A stretch of DNA of 64,000 nt from Rhizobiales bacterium CCH10-E5 (GTDB taxonomy: Bacteria; Pseudomonadota; Alphaproteobacteria; Rhizobiales; Beijerinckiaceae), in NCBI GenBank assembly GCA_001556125.1, contig LSIG01000004.1, forward strand, positions 62,001 through 126,000. The letters are read 5' to 3'. Positions 1 through 10,126 of the stretch are shown in pieces. The number at the start of each line of letters is the position of its first letter. The first letter of the stretch is position 1. The position numbers and the translations under genes were made by a program. The notes under the pieces were generated by a model. That model was not told where the DNA came from. It ran no database searches and worked only from the letters and a program-made list of their open reading frames with translations.

Positions 1-288
1 GCCAAGGCCCAGGAGATCTGCGACAAGGTCGGCATCGTCGCCGAGCGCCGCGTCAACCAGCTGACCGACGCCGAGGTCCTGCAGATCCGCGAGACGATCG
101 ACCGCGACTATCTCGTCGAGGGCGACCTGCGCCGCGAGGTCTCGATGAACATCAAGCGCCTGATGGATCTGGGCTGCTATCGCGGCCTGCGCCATCGCCG
201 CTCGCTGCCGGTCCGCGGCCAGCGCACCCACACCAACGCCCGCACCCGCAAGGGCAAGGCGAAGCCGATCGCCGGCAAGAAGAAGTGA
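1..288 (+). CDS. rpsM: 30S ribosomal protein S13, 3' part
   Basis: The window opens inside this gene: frame 1 is open from base 1 to a TGA at 286-288 and gives 95 residues, against about 122 for a full S13, so roughly 27 N-terminal residues are missing. The C-terminal S13 signature [20 protein letters not shown] and the Lys-rich tail are intact. S13 sits in the head of the small subunit and contacts tRNA and the large subunit. The order rpsM-rpsK-rpoA-rplQ is the normal alpha-operon order (rpsD is often elsewhere in alphaproteobacteria). Confidence 0.97.
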   Translation, partial: AKAQEICDKVGIVAERRVNQLTDAEVLQIRETIDRDYLVEGDLRREVSMNIKRLMDLGCYRGLRHRRSLPVRGQRTHTNARTRKGKAKPIAGKKK

Positions 289-293
289 TTTCG

Positions 294-315
294 GCGGGCC
301 GGTTTTCCGGCCCGC
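294..315 (+). promoter_or_regulatory. GC-rich hairpin between rpsM and rpsK
   Basis: A perfect 9-bp stem (gcgggccgg / ccggcccgc) with a tttt loop starts six bases after the rpsM stop. There is no T-tract, so it is not a classical terminator. It may be an attenuator or an mRNA-processing or stabilising element; the function is inference. Confidence 0.5.
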
Positions 316-403
316 TACTTTGCGCCGCCTGACCCCAGCGGGGACGGGCGGCATCCCCAGCGCCTGGCATCACGGGCGCGCCTGAAGGACAAGAGAAAAG
401 ACC

Positions 404-793
404 ATGGCCAAGGAAGCCCAGCGCGTTCGTCGCCGCGAGCGCAAGAACATCGTCTCCGGCGTCGCCCATGTGAACGCCTCGTTCAACAACACCATGATCA
501 CCATCACCGACGCGCAGGGCAACACGATCTCCTGGTCGTCGGCCGGCACGATGGGCTTCAAGGGCTCGCGCAAGTCGACCCCCTACGCCGCGCAGGTCGC
601 CGCCGAGGACGCGGCCCGCAAGGCCGCCGAGCATGGCATGCGCACCCTCGAGGTCGAGGTCACCGGTCCGGGGTCCGGCCGTGAATCGGCGCTCCGCGCG
701 CTGCAGGCTGCCGGCTTCACCGTGACCTCGATCCGCGACGTGACGCCGATCCCGCATAACGGCTGCCGTCCGCGCAAGCGTCGTCGCGTCTGA
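404..793 (+). CDS. rpsK: 30S ribosomal protein S11
   Basis: 129 residues, the usual S11 length. It carries the family pattern [19 protein letters not shown] near residue 25 and the basic C-terminus [12 protein letters not shown]11 lies on the platform of the small subunit near the mRNA exit. It starts with ATG preceded by aaggacaag. It lies 115 bp after rpsM and 88 bp before rpoA, all on the same strand. Confidence 0.98.
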   Translation: MAKEAQRVRRRERKNIVSGVAHVNASFNNTMITITDAQGNTISWSSAGTMGFKGSRKSTPYAAQVAAEDAARKAAEHGMRTLEVEVTGPGSGRESALRALQAAGFTVTSIRDVTPIPHNGCRPRKRRRV

Positions 794-806
794 CGCGCGT
801 GCTTCG

Positions 807-830
807 AGGCGCCCGCACCGGCGGGCGCCT
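807..830 (+). promoter_or_regulatory. GC-rich hairpin between rpsK and rpoA
   Basis: Perfect 10-bp stem aggcgcccgc / gcgggcgcct with loop accg, 13 bases after the rpsK stop and without a T-tract. It is the second such hairpin in this operon, so it may tune the rpsK/rpoA ratio or protect a 3' end. Role inferred only. Confidence 0.5.
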
Positions 831-881
831 GTCCGGGGCGGCCCGCCGCCGCCATTGAATTCAAGCACCAGGAGTGCGGTC

Positions 882-1898
882 GTGATCAGCAAGAACTGGC
901 AGGATCTGTCAAAGCCCAACAAGCTCGAAATCAAGGTCGGCGACGATCCGAAGCGTCAGGCCACCGTCATCGCGCGTCCGCTGGAGCGCGGTTTCGGCAT
1001 GACGCTCGGCAACGCGCTGCGTCGCGTGCTGCTCTCCTCGCTGCAGGGCGCGGCCGTCACCGCTGTGCAGATCGACGGCGTGCTGCACGAGTTCTCCTCG
1101 ATCCCCGGCGTGCGTGAGGACGTGACCGACATCGTCCTCAACATCAAGGCGATCGCGGTCAAGATGCAGGGCGAGGGCCCCAAGCGCATGACCCTGCGCA
1201 AGACCGGCCCGGGCATCGTCACCGCCGGCGACATCAACACCGTCGGCGACGTCTCGATCCTGAACCCCGACCTCGTGCTCTGCACGCTGGACGAGGGCTC
1301 CGAGATCCGCATGGAGTTCACGGTCAACACCGGCAAGGGCTATGTCCCCTCCGAGCAGAACCGCCCCGAGGACGCGCCGATCGGCCTGATCCCGGTCGAC
1401 AGCCTGTACTCGCCGGTGAAGAAGGTCTCCTACCGCGTCGAGAACACCCGCGAGGGCCAGAACCTCGACCGCGACATGCTGACCCTGAACATCGAGACCA
1501 ATGGCTCGGTGACGCCCGAGGACGCGCTGGCGCTGGCCGCCCGCATCCTGCAGGACCAGCTCGCCGTCTTCATCACCTTCGAGGAGCCGCGCAAGGAAGA
1601 GGCCGTCTCGACCGCGCCGCAGCTGCCCTTCAACCCGGCGCTGCTCAAGAAGGTCGACGAGCTGGAGCTCTCGGTTCGTTCGGCGAACTGCCTGAAGAAC
1701 GACAACATCGTCTATATCGGCGACCTGATCCAGAAGTCGGAGGGCGAGATGCTGCGCACCCCGAACTTCGGCCGCAAGTCGCTGAACGAGATCAAGGAAG
1801 TGCTCGCCACCATGGGCCTCCACCTCGGCATGGACGTCACCGGCTGGCCGCCGGAGAACATCGAAGAGCTGGCGAAGCGCTTCGAGGAGCACTACTGA
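882..1898 (+). CDS. rpoA: DNA-directed RNA polymerase subunit alpha
   Basis: 338 residues from a GTG start at 882, preceded by aggag at about 8 bp. An upstream in-frame TTG at 855 is rejected because it would add nine residues not seen in the family, which begins with a sequence like [16 protein letters not shown]. The N-terminal domain (about 1-235) dimerises and nucleates the core enzyme. The C-terminal domain (about 255-330, with the helix-hairpin-helix region [14 protein letters not shown]) binds UP elements and activators. Cotranscribed with rpsK and rplQ. Confidence 0.97.
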   Translation: MISKNWQDLSKPNKLEIKVGDDPKRQATVIARPLERGFGMTLGNALRRVLLSSLQGAAVTAVQIDGVLHEFSSIPGVREDVTDIVLNIKAIAVKMQGEGPKRMTLRKTGPGIVTAGDINTVGDVSILNPDLVLCTLDEGSEIRMEFTVNTGKGYVPSEQNRPEDAPIGLIPVDSLYSPVKKVSYRVENTREGQNLDRDMLTLNIETNGSVTPEDALALAARILQDQLAVFITFEEPRKEEAVSTAPQLPFNPALLKKVDELELSVRSANCLKNDNIVYIGDLIQKSEGEMLRTPNFGRKSLNEIKEVLATMGLHLGMDVTGWPPENIEELAKRFEEHY

Positions 1899-1963
1899 TC
1901 CCGGTGCGGGGCTCTCGCGCCCCACGCTTTCCCGCACGCAGCATGAGCTGCGGAGCATAAAGA

Positions 1964-1990
1964 ACGGCCGTACCGTGGCACGGCGGCCGT
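1964..1990 (+). promoter_or_regulatory. Inverted repeat in the rpoA-rplQ gap
   Basis: Outer arms acggccg / cggccgt with complementary inner bases lie 20 bp before the rplQ ATG and just ahead of its gaaggag ribosome-binding site. It could influence rplQ translation. No experimental basis. Confidence 0.35.
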
Positions 1991-2010
1991 AACATCGAAG
2001 GAGCCACACC

Positions 2011-2427
2011 ATGCGTCACGGTTTCCGCGGTCGCCGTTTCAACCGCTCGGCCGAGCATCGCAAGGCGATGTTCGCCAACATGTCCCAGGCCCTGATCAAG
2101 CACGAGCAGATCACCACCACGCTGCCGAAAGCCAAGGACCTGCGTCCGGTCGTCGAGAAGCTGGTGACCCTCGCCAAGCGCGGCGACCTGCATGCCCGCC
2201 GCCAGGCGATCGCGCAGATCAAGGACGTCGCCCTGGTTGGCAAGCTCTTCTCGGTGCTGGGCCCGCGCTACAAGGAGCGCAATGGCGGCTATCTGCGCAT
2301 CATGAAGGCGGGCTTCCGCTTCGGCGACAACGCGCCGCTCGCCGTGATCGAGTTCGTCGATCGCGACGTCGACGCCAAGGGCCAGGATTCCGGCCCGGTC
2401 TTCACGGCGGATGACGAGGCGGCCTGA
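2011..2427 (+). CDS. rplQ: 50S ribosomal protein L17
   Basis: 138 residues starting [20 protein letters not shown], the L17 hallmark, with the conserved core [18 protein letters not shown]17 lies near the polypeptide exit tunnel. A strong gaaggag site precedes the ATG. It is the last gene of the alpha operon and is followed by a terminator. The C-terminal extension beyond about residue 118 is acidic and common in alphaproteobacteria. Confidence 0.97.
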   Translation: MRHGFRGRRFNRSAEHRKAMFANMSQALIKHEQITTTLPKAKDLRPVVEKLVTLAKRGDLHARRQAIAQIKDVALVGKLFSVLGPRYKERNGGYLRIMKAGFRFGDNAPLAVIEFVDRDVDAKGQDSGPVFTADDEAA

Positions 2428-2454
2428 GGATTTTTCTTCGGACCAGTCGATTTG

Positions 2455-2483
2455 AAAGGGCGGCCTTCGGGTCGCCCTTTTTC
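2455..2483 (+). terminator. Rho-independent terminator after rplQ
   Basis: An 11-bp stem (aaagggcggcc paired with ggtcgcccttt, one G-T wobble) closed by a ttcg tetraloop and followed by a short T-run. It lies 27 bp after the rplQ stop and ends the ribosomal/rpoA operon. Confidence 0.9.
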
Positions 2484-2614
2484 GTTTGGGGGTGTCGGGC
2501 TTCCGGTTTGGTGGTCGTTCGGCCGGCTTCGATGGCGGCGCGACGGCCCTTGGCGGACCGCAGCTTCCTGTCTAGGCTTCCTCGAAAGCCAGCAAGGCAC
2601 TTGGGGGGACGCTG

Positions 2615-3585
2615 ATGACGAGAATGAACCACTGGGCCGGGCTGGCCGTGGCGGGGGGGCTGCTGCTCGCCGCTGCGATGCCGGCGACAGCGCAGGACTA
2701 CCCCTCCAAGTCGATCACGATGATCGTACCTTTCGCGGCCGGTGGCTCGTCGGACGTGATCGCGCGGCTCGTCGGCGACGAGATGGGGCGCGTGCTCGGC
2801 CAGCGCATCATCATGGAGAACATGGGCGGGGCGGGCGGCGCCACGGCCCTTTCGCGGGCGGCCAAGGCCGAGCCCGACGGCTACACCATCGTGATCGGCA
2901 ACAGCGGCACCAACGCCGCCTCCTACACGATCTATCCGGACCTGAAATACACCAACGCCGATTTCGCGCCGGTCGGGCTCGTCGCCAAGACTTCGCCGAT
3001 GATCGCGTTGAAGCTCGACTTTCCGGCCAAGACGCTGGCGGAGTTCGTCGCCTACGCCAAGGCCAATCCCGGCAAGGTCAGCCTCGGCCATGCCGGCGTC
3101 GGCTCGTCGAACTATCTGATCTGTCGGAACTTCATCAAGGCGGCCGGGGTCGATGTCGCGCTGGTCAGCTATCGTGGAGCGGGCCCGGCGCTGAACGACC
3201 TGATGGGCGGCCAGATCGATGGTGTCTGCGATGCGGCGACCTCGCTGTCGGGTGCCGTCCAGGGCGAGAAGGTGAGGGCGCTCGTCGTGGCACGCCGGAC
3301 CGTCTGGCGAGCCTGCCGCAGGTGCCGACCTCGGCCGAAGCGGGTCTGCCCGCCTTCCAGGCGCAGGGCTGGAACGCCATCTTCGTGCCGAAGAACACGC
3401 CGGAGCCGGTGATCGCCAAGCTCAACGCCGCGCTGAAGACGGCTCTCGCCAGCCCGAACCTGCAGGACCGCTTCAAGACCCTGTCCTCGGTCGTGCCGAC
3501 GGCGGAGGAGGTGACGCCGGCCTTCGTGGCCAAGATGGTGCCGGCCGAGATCGAGAAGTACCGGCTGCTGCTGCAGGACAAGTAG
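2615..3585 (+). pseudogene. Tripartite tricarboxylate transporter binding protein (TctC/Bug family), frameshifted
   Basis: The protein begins with a Sec signal (cut after about ATAQ) and DYPSKSITMIVPFAAGGSSD, the Bug/TctC start, and reads normally to about base 3285 (KVRALVVA). There the frame breaks. The rest, from PDRLASLPQVPTSAEAGLPA to YRLLLQDK, continues in the next frame to the TAG at 3583-3585. One missing base near 3285-3295 explains it. Uninterrupted it would be about 323 residues, normal for the family. These periplasmic proteins bind carboxylates for TctAB permeases, but no tctA or tctB lies nearby. It is either a recent pseudogene or a sequencing error. Confidence 0.85.
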
Positions 3586-3679
3586 AGCGCTGAGCCCTGC
3601 CGCAGGGGCGCGGCTGGAAATCGCCCTCGCATCGGCCTATCTCTCGCGACGAGTCGCGCCGTCGCAGAGGAGACGCCAG

Positions 3680-5106
<1,427 letters not shown>

Positions 5107-5110
<4 letters not shown>

Positions 5111-6417
5111 GCGATCTCTTCGCCGCCTCCGGGCTCGACAAATCCGGCCCGCGCCCGCTCGCGGACCGGATGCGGCCGACGACGCTGGGCGAGGTCGCGG
5201 GCCAGGAGCACCTGACAGGGCCGGAGGGTGCGCTGACGCGGCTGGTGCAGTCGGGCTCGCTCGGCAGCCTGATCTTCTGGGGGCCGCCCGGCACCGGCAA
5301 GACCACGGTGGCGCGGCTGCTGGCAGGACAGGTCGATCTCGGCTTCGAGCAGATCAGCGCGATCTTCTCTGGCATCGCCGACCTCAAGAAGGTGTTCGAA
5401 TCGGCGCGCGGGCGACGCCTCGGCGGCAAGGGCACGCTGCTCTTTGTCGACGAGATCCACCGCTTCAACCGCGCCCAGCTCGACGCCTTCCTGCCGGTGA
5501 TGGAGGACGGCACGATCACGCTGGTCGGCGCCACCACCGAGAACCCGTCCTTCGCGCTCAATGCCGCGCTGCTCTCGCGGGCGCGGGTGCTGACCTTCAA
5601 ATCGCTGGACGAGGGTGCGCTCCTCTTCCTGCTCGGCCGGGCGGAACTGCTCGAGAACCGCGAACTGCCGCTGACGCCGGAAGCCCGGCTCGCGCTCGCG
5701 CGCTTCGCCGATGGCGACGGGCGCGCCGTGCTGACGCTCGCCGAGGAGCTGTGGCGCGCCGCCAAGCCCGGCGAGGTCTTCGACGAGGCGGGCCTGAGCG
5801 AGGTGATCCAGCGCCGCGCGCCGATCTACGACAAGGCGCAGGACGGCCACTACAACCTGATCTCGGCCCTGCACAAGACGATCCGCGGCTCGGACCCCGA
5901 CGCCGCGCTCTACTATTTCGCCCGCATGCTCGACGCGGGAGAGGACCCGCGCTTCCTGGCGCGGCGGCTGGTGCGGATGGCGGTCGAGGATATCGGGCTG
6001 GCCGACCCGCAGGCACTGGTCCATGCCCGCGCCGCCGCCGAGACCTATGAGCAGCTCGGCTCGCCGGAGGGGGAGCTGGCGCTCGCCAACACGGTGATTT
6101 ACCTCGCCACCGCGCCGAAATCGAACGCCGCCTACAAGGCCTACAAGGCGGCCCGCCGCGTCGCGGCCGAGCGCGGTTCGCTGATGCCGCCCAAGACGAT
6201 CCTGAACGCCCCGACCAAGCTGATGAAGCAGGAGGGCTATGGCGCCGACTATGCCTATGACCACGACGCGCCCGACGCCTTCTCCGGCCAGGACTACTGG
6301 CCCGACGCGCTCGGCCGGCAGCTCTTCTACGACCCGCCCGAGCGCGGCTTCGAACGCGAGATCCGCAAGCGGCTGGAGTATTGGGAGAAGCTGAGGCTGG
6401 AGCGCGGGGAGGGGTGA
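5107..6417 (+). CDS. rarA: Replication-associated recombination protein A (RarA/MgsA, AAA+ ATPase)
   Basis: 436 residues from a GTG whose last bases form the stop of the protease gene (GTGA overlap), so translation is coupled. Walker A is GPPGTGKTT (59-67), Walker B is FVDEIH (113-118) and sensor 1 is GATTENPSF. The C-terminal tetramerisation region holds KSNAAYKAYKAA. RarA acts at stalled replication forks in the cytoplasm and is related to clamp-loader and RuvB ATPases. The degP-rarA pair is a known alphaproteobacterial arrangement. Confidence 0.95.
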
Positions 6418-6477
6418 AGGGCGGCCCGTCGCCATTTGATCGACCGCAAGGCGTTGGCGTGCGTCGACCTTAAATTG

Positions 6478-6510
6478 GCACCCGCGCCCACCCCCGGGCT
6501 GCGCGGGTGC
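6478..6510. repeat. Inverted repeat after rarA
   Basis: Perfect 10-bp arms gcacccgcgc / gcgcgggtgc around a 13-base loop, 60 bp after the rarA stop and 7 bp before the next ATG. No T-run. It may act as a weak transcription end or 3' stabiliser. Confidence 0.4.
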
Positions 6511-6517
6511 CTCCCTC

Positions 6518-6700
6518 ATGATCTCTCTCATCGCCCGGGCTCTCCTGATCGTGCCCTCGCTGATCGCGGGCTGGTTCGTCTCGGAGGAGGACGTCGCCTA
6601 CTGGATCGTCGCCTTCGCGATCGGGCTGGTCTTCCTCCTGCTGACCATCGCCTTCGAGCTCTATGTGCATCCGCTGCTGCGGGGCGAGCGGGAGGGTTAG
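6518..6700 (+). CDS. Small two-helix membrane protein (60 aa), unknown
   Basis: I do not recognise a family. The 60 residues hold two hydrophobic helices (about 4-20 and 28-50) separated by the acidic turn SEED, and end in a basic tail RGEREG. The ATG lacks a clear ribosome-binding site because the hairpin described just upstream lies against it. Codon bias resembles the neighbours. Probably an inner-membrane microprotein; it could also be a chance frame. Confidence 0.5.
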   Translation: MISLIARALLIVPSLIAGWFVSEEDVAYWIVAFAIGLVFLLLTIAFELYVHPLLRGEREG

Positions 6701-6705
6701 CTCTC

Positions 6706-6853
6706 GCGTCATTCCGGGGCGGGCCGTCAGGCCCGAGCCTTGAATCCATAGCCACGACACGTCCCATGCGGGCGCGGGATTGTCGGACTCTCCTGTCGGC
6801 CGCGGTGGTCATGGGTTCCGGGCTCGGGGCTTCGCCCCGCCCCGGAATGACGC
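6706..6853. repeat. Intergenic palindromic element, family A (copy 1)
   Basis: Perfect 18-bp terminal inverted repeats begin gcgtcattccgg and end ccggaatgacgc. Inside are further self-complementary arms (for example cggggc ttc gccccg on the right). It sits between the 60-aa gene and the 3' end of the porin gene. Related copies occur elsewhere in the window. Confidence 0.75.
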
Positions 6854-6894
6854 GCATGGCTCCGTCGCGCGGCCGGATGCTCTGCAGCCCCCTC

Positions 6895-8202
6895 TCAGAA
6901 GGACCGCTCGATGAAGAGCTGGGCCGAGAGCTGGCGGCCACCGAGGCTGGCGGCCAGGGTGCGGCCGGCGAAGGCGACGTTCGTCCAGGCGATCGAGCCT
7001 TCGAGACCCGCCTTGAAGCCCTCCACCGGCGTCCAGACCAGATTGGCGCTGGCGCGGTCGATCCTGAGCTTGCCGCGGCTGGCATTGGTGAGCGGTACGC
7101 TGATCTGGTAGCGGCTGACGAAGAGATTGCTGGCGAGTTCGTCCGTCCATTCGCGCCGTGCCGCGAGGACGCCGGAGAAGCCCCGGCTGGAGTCGCTGGG
7201 CGTGATGACCTGCCGGACCACGGTGGCGTCGAGCGAGGAGCCGATATAGGCGGCGGCGTCGGTCGCGCTCGCGATCTGCGCCGTGATCTCGCCGGGGCGG
7301 CCGAGGATCGGCAGCTCATAGGTCGCGCCGAGGATGCCGGCCCGCCCGAGGCGATGCGGCGAGCCCGCGACATCGCGCAGCGCCCCGCCCAGATGCAGCG
7401 TCAGGGCGCCCTGCGTATAGGTCAGGCGGGCGACACCGTCGGGCACGCGGCCGTTGGTGACGGGAATCGAGGAGGTCGTCGCGAGCGTCGGGTCCTCCAG
7501 CGCGAGCGCCAGGTTCCAGCGCTCGGTGAGGTCGCGTTCCCAGGCGATGAGGCCGACATTGCGGCCCGGCAGACGGGCGCTGAAGGCGAATTCCTCGCCG
7601 GTCCAGAAGCTGAAGCGCGAGCCGGAGAGGCCGAAGGTCATCGTGCCGAGCATGACGATCGCCTCTTCCACCAGAATGCTGTCGGGCTCGCCCCCGCCGG
7701 GGCGCAGCGACATCTCGAAGGCGGAGCCGACGCGCAGGCCGGAGGCTAAGTCCATCGCCGTCTCGAAACGCAATGACGAGGTCGTCGGCCAGGAGAAGGC
7801 GGGCGCGGGCTGCGACGCGCCGGCCCGGGGAATGCGGTAGCTATCATATTGCAGCCCGGCGGTGACCGAGCCGGTGATGGCCAGGCAGGTGGCGGAGCCG
7901 GGCAGGATCAGGCCCGGGACGTCGTCCTCGTCCTCGTCGTCTTCGTCTTCACTCTCGTCGTCGTCCGCGTTGTCATCGCCCGATGCGTCCGGCTTGGCCG
8001 CCACGGTCTCTGCGGGCGCCGGGAACAGAGGAGCGATGTCGGGCGGGCGGATCACGCAGGCGCGGGCGAAGGCCGGCGGCTTGCCGGCGGGCAGGCGCGG
8101 CGCGGCGGCCGCGACCTCCGCGAGCAGGACGGTCCCGAGCGCCAGCAGCAGCGCGCGCAGGACGCCGCCTTGCGCCATCGTCGTCGCGGCTCGCCTCCGC
8201 AT
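6895..8202 (-). CDS. Outer-membrane porin, Porin_2-like, with acidic N-terminal insert
   Basis: 435 residues from the ATG at 8202; an ATG at 8178 is an equally possible start and gives a cleaner signal peptide (cut near VAAAAP). The pair Cys49 ... Cys106 (ACVIRPP ... GSATCLAITGSVTAGLQYD) matches the N-terminus of rhizobial porins, and the protein ends in Phe (ERSF) as outer-membrane barrels do. The middle alternates hydrophobic and polar residues like beta strands. Between the two cysteines lies an almost pure Asp/Glu stretch (72-94) that ordinary Porin_2 proteins lack. Transported solute unknown. It is transcribed towards the convergent 60-aa gene. Confidence 0.75.
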   Translation of the reverse strand: MRRRAATTMAQGGVLRALLLALGTVLLAEVAAAAPRLPAGKPPAFARACVIRPPDIAPLFPAPAETVAAKPDASGDDNADDDESEDEDDEDEDDVPGLILPGSATCLAITGSVTAGLQYDSYRIPRAGASQPAPAFSWPTTSSLRFETAMDLASGLRVGSAFEMSLRPGGGEPDSILVEEAIVMLGTMTFGLSGSRFSFWTGEEFAFSARLPGRNVGLIAWERDLTERWNLALALEDPTLATTSSIPVTNGRVPDGVARLTYTQGALTLHLGGALRDVAGSPHRLGRAGILGATYELPILGRPGEITAQIASATDAAAYIGSSLDATVVRQVITPSDSSRGFSGVLAARREWTDELASNLFVSRYQISVPLTNASRGKLRIDRASANLVWTPVEGFKAGLEGSIAWTNVAFAGRTLAASLGGRQLSAQLFIERSF

Positions 8203-8318
8203 CGCCCGTCTTCGCCCCCCGGCCGGTCGTCCCGCTCCTACACCTTTCAGACGGACCGCGCCCCGGCAAGGCCCCGATTTCGTTTGTGCGGCCGGCATGG
8301 GCTGGCTATTGCAGGTCG

Positions 8319-8702
8319 ATGACCTCCACGCTCCTCGTCTTTTTCGGCGCCGGCCTCGGCGGCGTGCTGCGGCACGGCGTCAATCTCGTCTCGCCGCGCT
8401 GGTTCGGCACCGGCTTTCCCGGCGGCACGATGCTGATCAACATCCTCGGCTCGGCGCTGATGGGTGTGATCGCGGGCTGGCTCGCCTTCAGGACGGAGGC
8501 CGGCTGGTCGCAGCATGCCAGGCTGTTCCTGACGACCGGCATCCTCGGCGGCTTCACCACCTTCTCGGCCTTCTCGCTCGACGCCGTGCTGCTCTGGGAG
8601 CGCGGCGAAACCGGGCTGGCAGTGGCCTATGTGCTCGGCTCCGTCATCCTCTCGCTGGCGGCGCTGCTCGCCGGCCTCGCACTCGTCCGGAGCCTGTCAT
8701 GA
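8319..8702 (+). CDS. crcB: Fluoride exporter CrcB/Fluc
   Basis: 127 residues with four membrane helices. Family motifs: GGVLRHGVN (8-20 region), FPGGTMLINILGS and GGFTTFSAFSLD, which lines the fluoride path and the central sodium site. Works as a dual-topology homodimer in the inner membrane. The ATG at 8319 follows gcaggtcg. Its TGA overlaps the start of the next gene (ATGA), suggesting coupled translation. A fluoride riboswitch is not evident upstream. Confidence 0.95.
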   Translation: MTSTLLVFFGAGLGGVLRHGVNLVSPRWFGTGFPGGTMLINILGSALMGVIAGWLAFRTEAGWSQHARLFLTTGILGGFTTFSAFSLDAVLLWERGETGLAVAYVLGSVILSLAALLAGLALVRSLS

Positions 8703-10039
8703 GAAGCGGTGGTAAGGGAACGGGCGGCAAGGGAACGGGAGCCGGCCCCCGGCGTGGCGGCCGACCGCCGGCCGCGGGTGCCCCCCGCGGGCCTGGGGCC
8801 AAGGCCAAGCGCCCGAGCCATGACGCCCGCCGCTCGGCGCAGGCCTCGGCCCGCGCCCGGCCCGAGCGCGAGGAGGCCGAGGTCAACACCACGCCGACGC
8901 GCAACCCCAGGCCGCATCATCCGGCGCCGCGCGCGGCCGGGCCGCGGCCTCCTGCCGCGAAACCGGCTGCCCCGCGCCGGGCGCCGGTCAGTGAGACGCC
9001 GACGCGCGCCGAGGTGAAGGCGGAGACGGCGCAGGTGCTCGCCACCGGCGTGCAGCAACTCGTCGTCACCGCCGACGAGAACGAGATGCGGATCGACCGT
9101 TTCCTCGAGAGCCGTTTCCCGCAGCTCTCCTTCAGCCACATCCAGCGCATCGTCCGGAAGGGCGAGCTGCGCGTCAACGGCAAGCGCGCTGATAGCAAGG
9201 ACCGGCTGGAAGAGGGGCAGACGGTGCGCATCCCTCCGCTCAAGCTCGAGCCACAGGAGAGCCGCCCGCGCTCGGCCAAGGCGGATGGCGACACGCTGGA
9301 GTTCCTGCGCTCTATCACGCTCTACGAGGACGAGGACGTCATGGTCCTCAACAAGCCGGCGGGGCTGGCCGTGCAGGGCGGCTCGGGCACGACGCGCCAT
9401 GTCGACCAGATGCTCGAGGTGCTGACGGACAAGAGCGGGCAGAAGCCGCGCCTCGTCCACCGGCTCGACAAGGACACGGCCGGCTGCCTCGTCATCGCCA
9501 AGTCGCGCTTCGCGGCGGCGACGCTGGCCAAGACCTTCCGCTCGCGCTCGGCCCGCAAGGTCTACTGGGCGCTGGTGGCGGGCGTGCCACGCGTGCGCCA
9601 GGGCCGGATCTCGACCTATCTCGCCCGCGAGGAGGCCTATGACGGCGACCAGCGCATGGCGGTGGCCAAGCATGGCGAGGACGGCGCGATGCATGCCGTG
9701 ACCTACTATGCCGTGGTCGAGACGGCCGCGCAGAAGCTCGGCTGGCTCTCGCTCAAGCCGGTGACGGGGCGCACCCACCAGCTGCGCGCGCACGCCGCCC
9801 ATATCGGCCACCCGATCGTGGGCGATCCGAAATATTTCAACATCCAGAACTGGGAGCTGCCCGGCGGCATCCAGAACAAGCTGCATCTGCTGGCGCGGCG
9901 CATCGTCGTGCCGCATCCGCGCGGCAAGGGCACGATCGACGTCAGTGCGCCGCTGCCGCCGCATATGCGCCAGTCCTGGAACCTGCTCGGCTTCGACGAC
10001 GCGCCCTATGACCCGATCGTGGACGCGCCGGACGAGTGA
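8699..10039 (+). CDS. rluC: Pseudouridine synthase, RluC/RluD family
   Basis: 446 residues from the ATG that overlaps the crcB stop. Residues 1-115 are a disordered Gly/Arg/Pro/Ala-rich basic extension. An S4 RNA-binding domain follows (MRIDRFLESRFPQLSFSHIQ), then the catalytic domain with RLDKDTAGCLV, whose Asp attacks uridine, and GRTHQLRAHAAHIGHPI. RluC modifies U955, U2504 and U2580 of 23S rRNA in E. coli; the exact targets here are not determined. The long N-terminal tail is unusual in length. crcB-rluC adjacency is common in Hyphomicrobiales. Confidence 0.92.
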   Translation: MRSGGKGTGGKGTGAGPRRGGRPPAAGAPRGPGAKAKRPSHDARRSAQASARARPEREEAEVNTTPTRNPRPHHPAPRAAGPRPPAAKPAAPRRAPVSETPTRAEVKAETAQVLATGVQQLVVTADENEMRIDRFLESRFPQLSFSHIQRIVRKGELRVNGKRADSKDRLEEGQTVRIPPLKLEPQESRPRSAKADGDTLEFLRSITLYEDEDVMVLNKPAGLAVQGGSGTTRHVDQMLEVLTDKSGQKPRLVHRLDKDTAGCLVIAKSRFAAATLAKTFRSRSARKVYWALVAGVPRVRQGRISTYLAREEAYDGDQRMAVAKHGEDGAMHAVTYYAVVETAAQKLGWLSLKPVTGRTHQLRAHAAHIGHPIVGDPKYFNIQNWELPGGIQNKLHLLARRIVVPHPRGKGTIDVSAPLPPHMRQSWNLLGFDDAPYDPIVDAPDE

Positions 10040-10069
10040 GCGCGCCGAGGGGCGAAAGAGAACGATTGC

Positions 10070-10095
10070 GGAACAAACGAAATTGTGTTTTTGTT
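10070..10095 (+). promoter_or_regulatory. Candidate sigma-EcfG (general stress) promoter
   Basis: GGAAC at 10070-10074, a 17-base A/T-rich spacer and tGTT at 10092-10095 fit the GGAAC-N17-cGTT pattern of alphaproteobacterial EcfG promoters, except for T in place of C. It lies 31 bp before the ATG at 10127. The region also forms an imperfect inverted repeat (ggaacaaa / tttgttcc). Confidence 0.35.
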
Positions 10096-10126
10096 TTGTT
10101 CCCATCCCTCCGACGCTGGTGCTCCG

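Noticed and set aside
855..881. TTG start for rpoA nine codons upstream
   Set aside because: Alpha subunits begin at the GTG at 882, which has a proper ribosome site.
909..2012. Long minus-strand open frame opposite rpoA
   Set aside because: No recognisable domains and a composition of Arg/Asp/Leu/Val typical of antisense frames in G+C-rich genes; the plus-strand gene is certain.
7905..7990. Simple-sequence repeat as a separate element
   Set aside because: The gtc/ctc tract codes in frame for the acidic porin segment; recorded there instead.
8200..8318. Fluoride riboswitch ahead of crcB
   Set aside because: I could not find the conserved pseudoknot pattern; the region is mainly the porin leader on the other strand.
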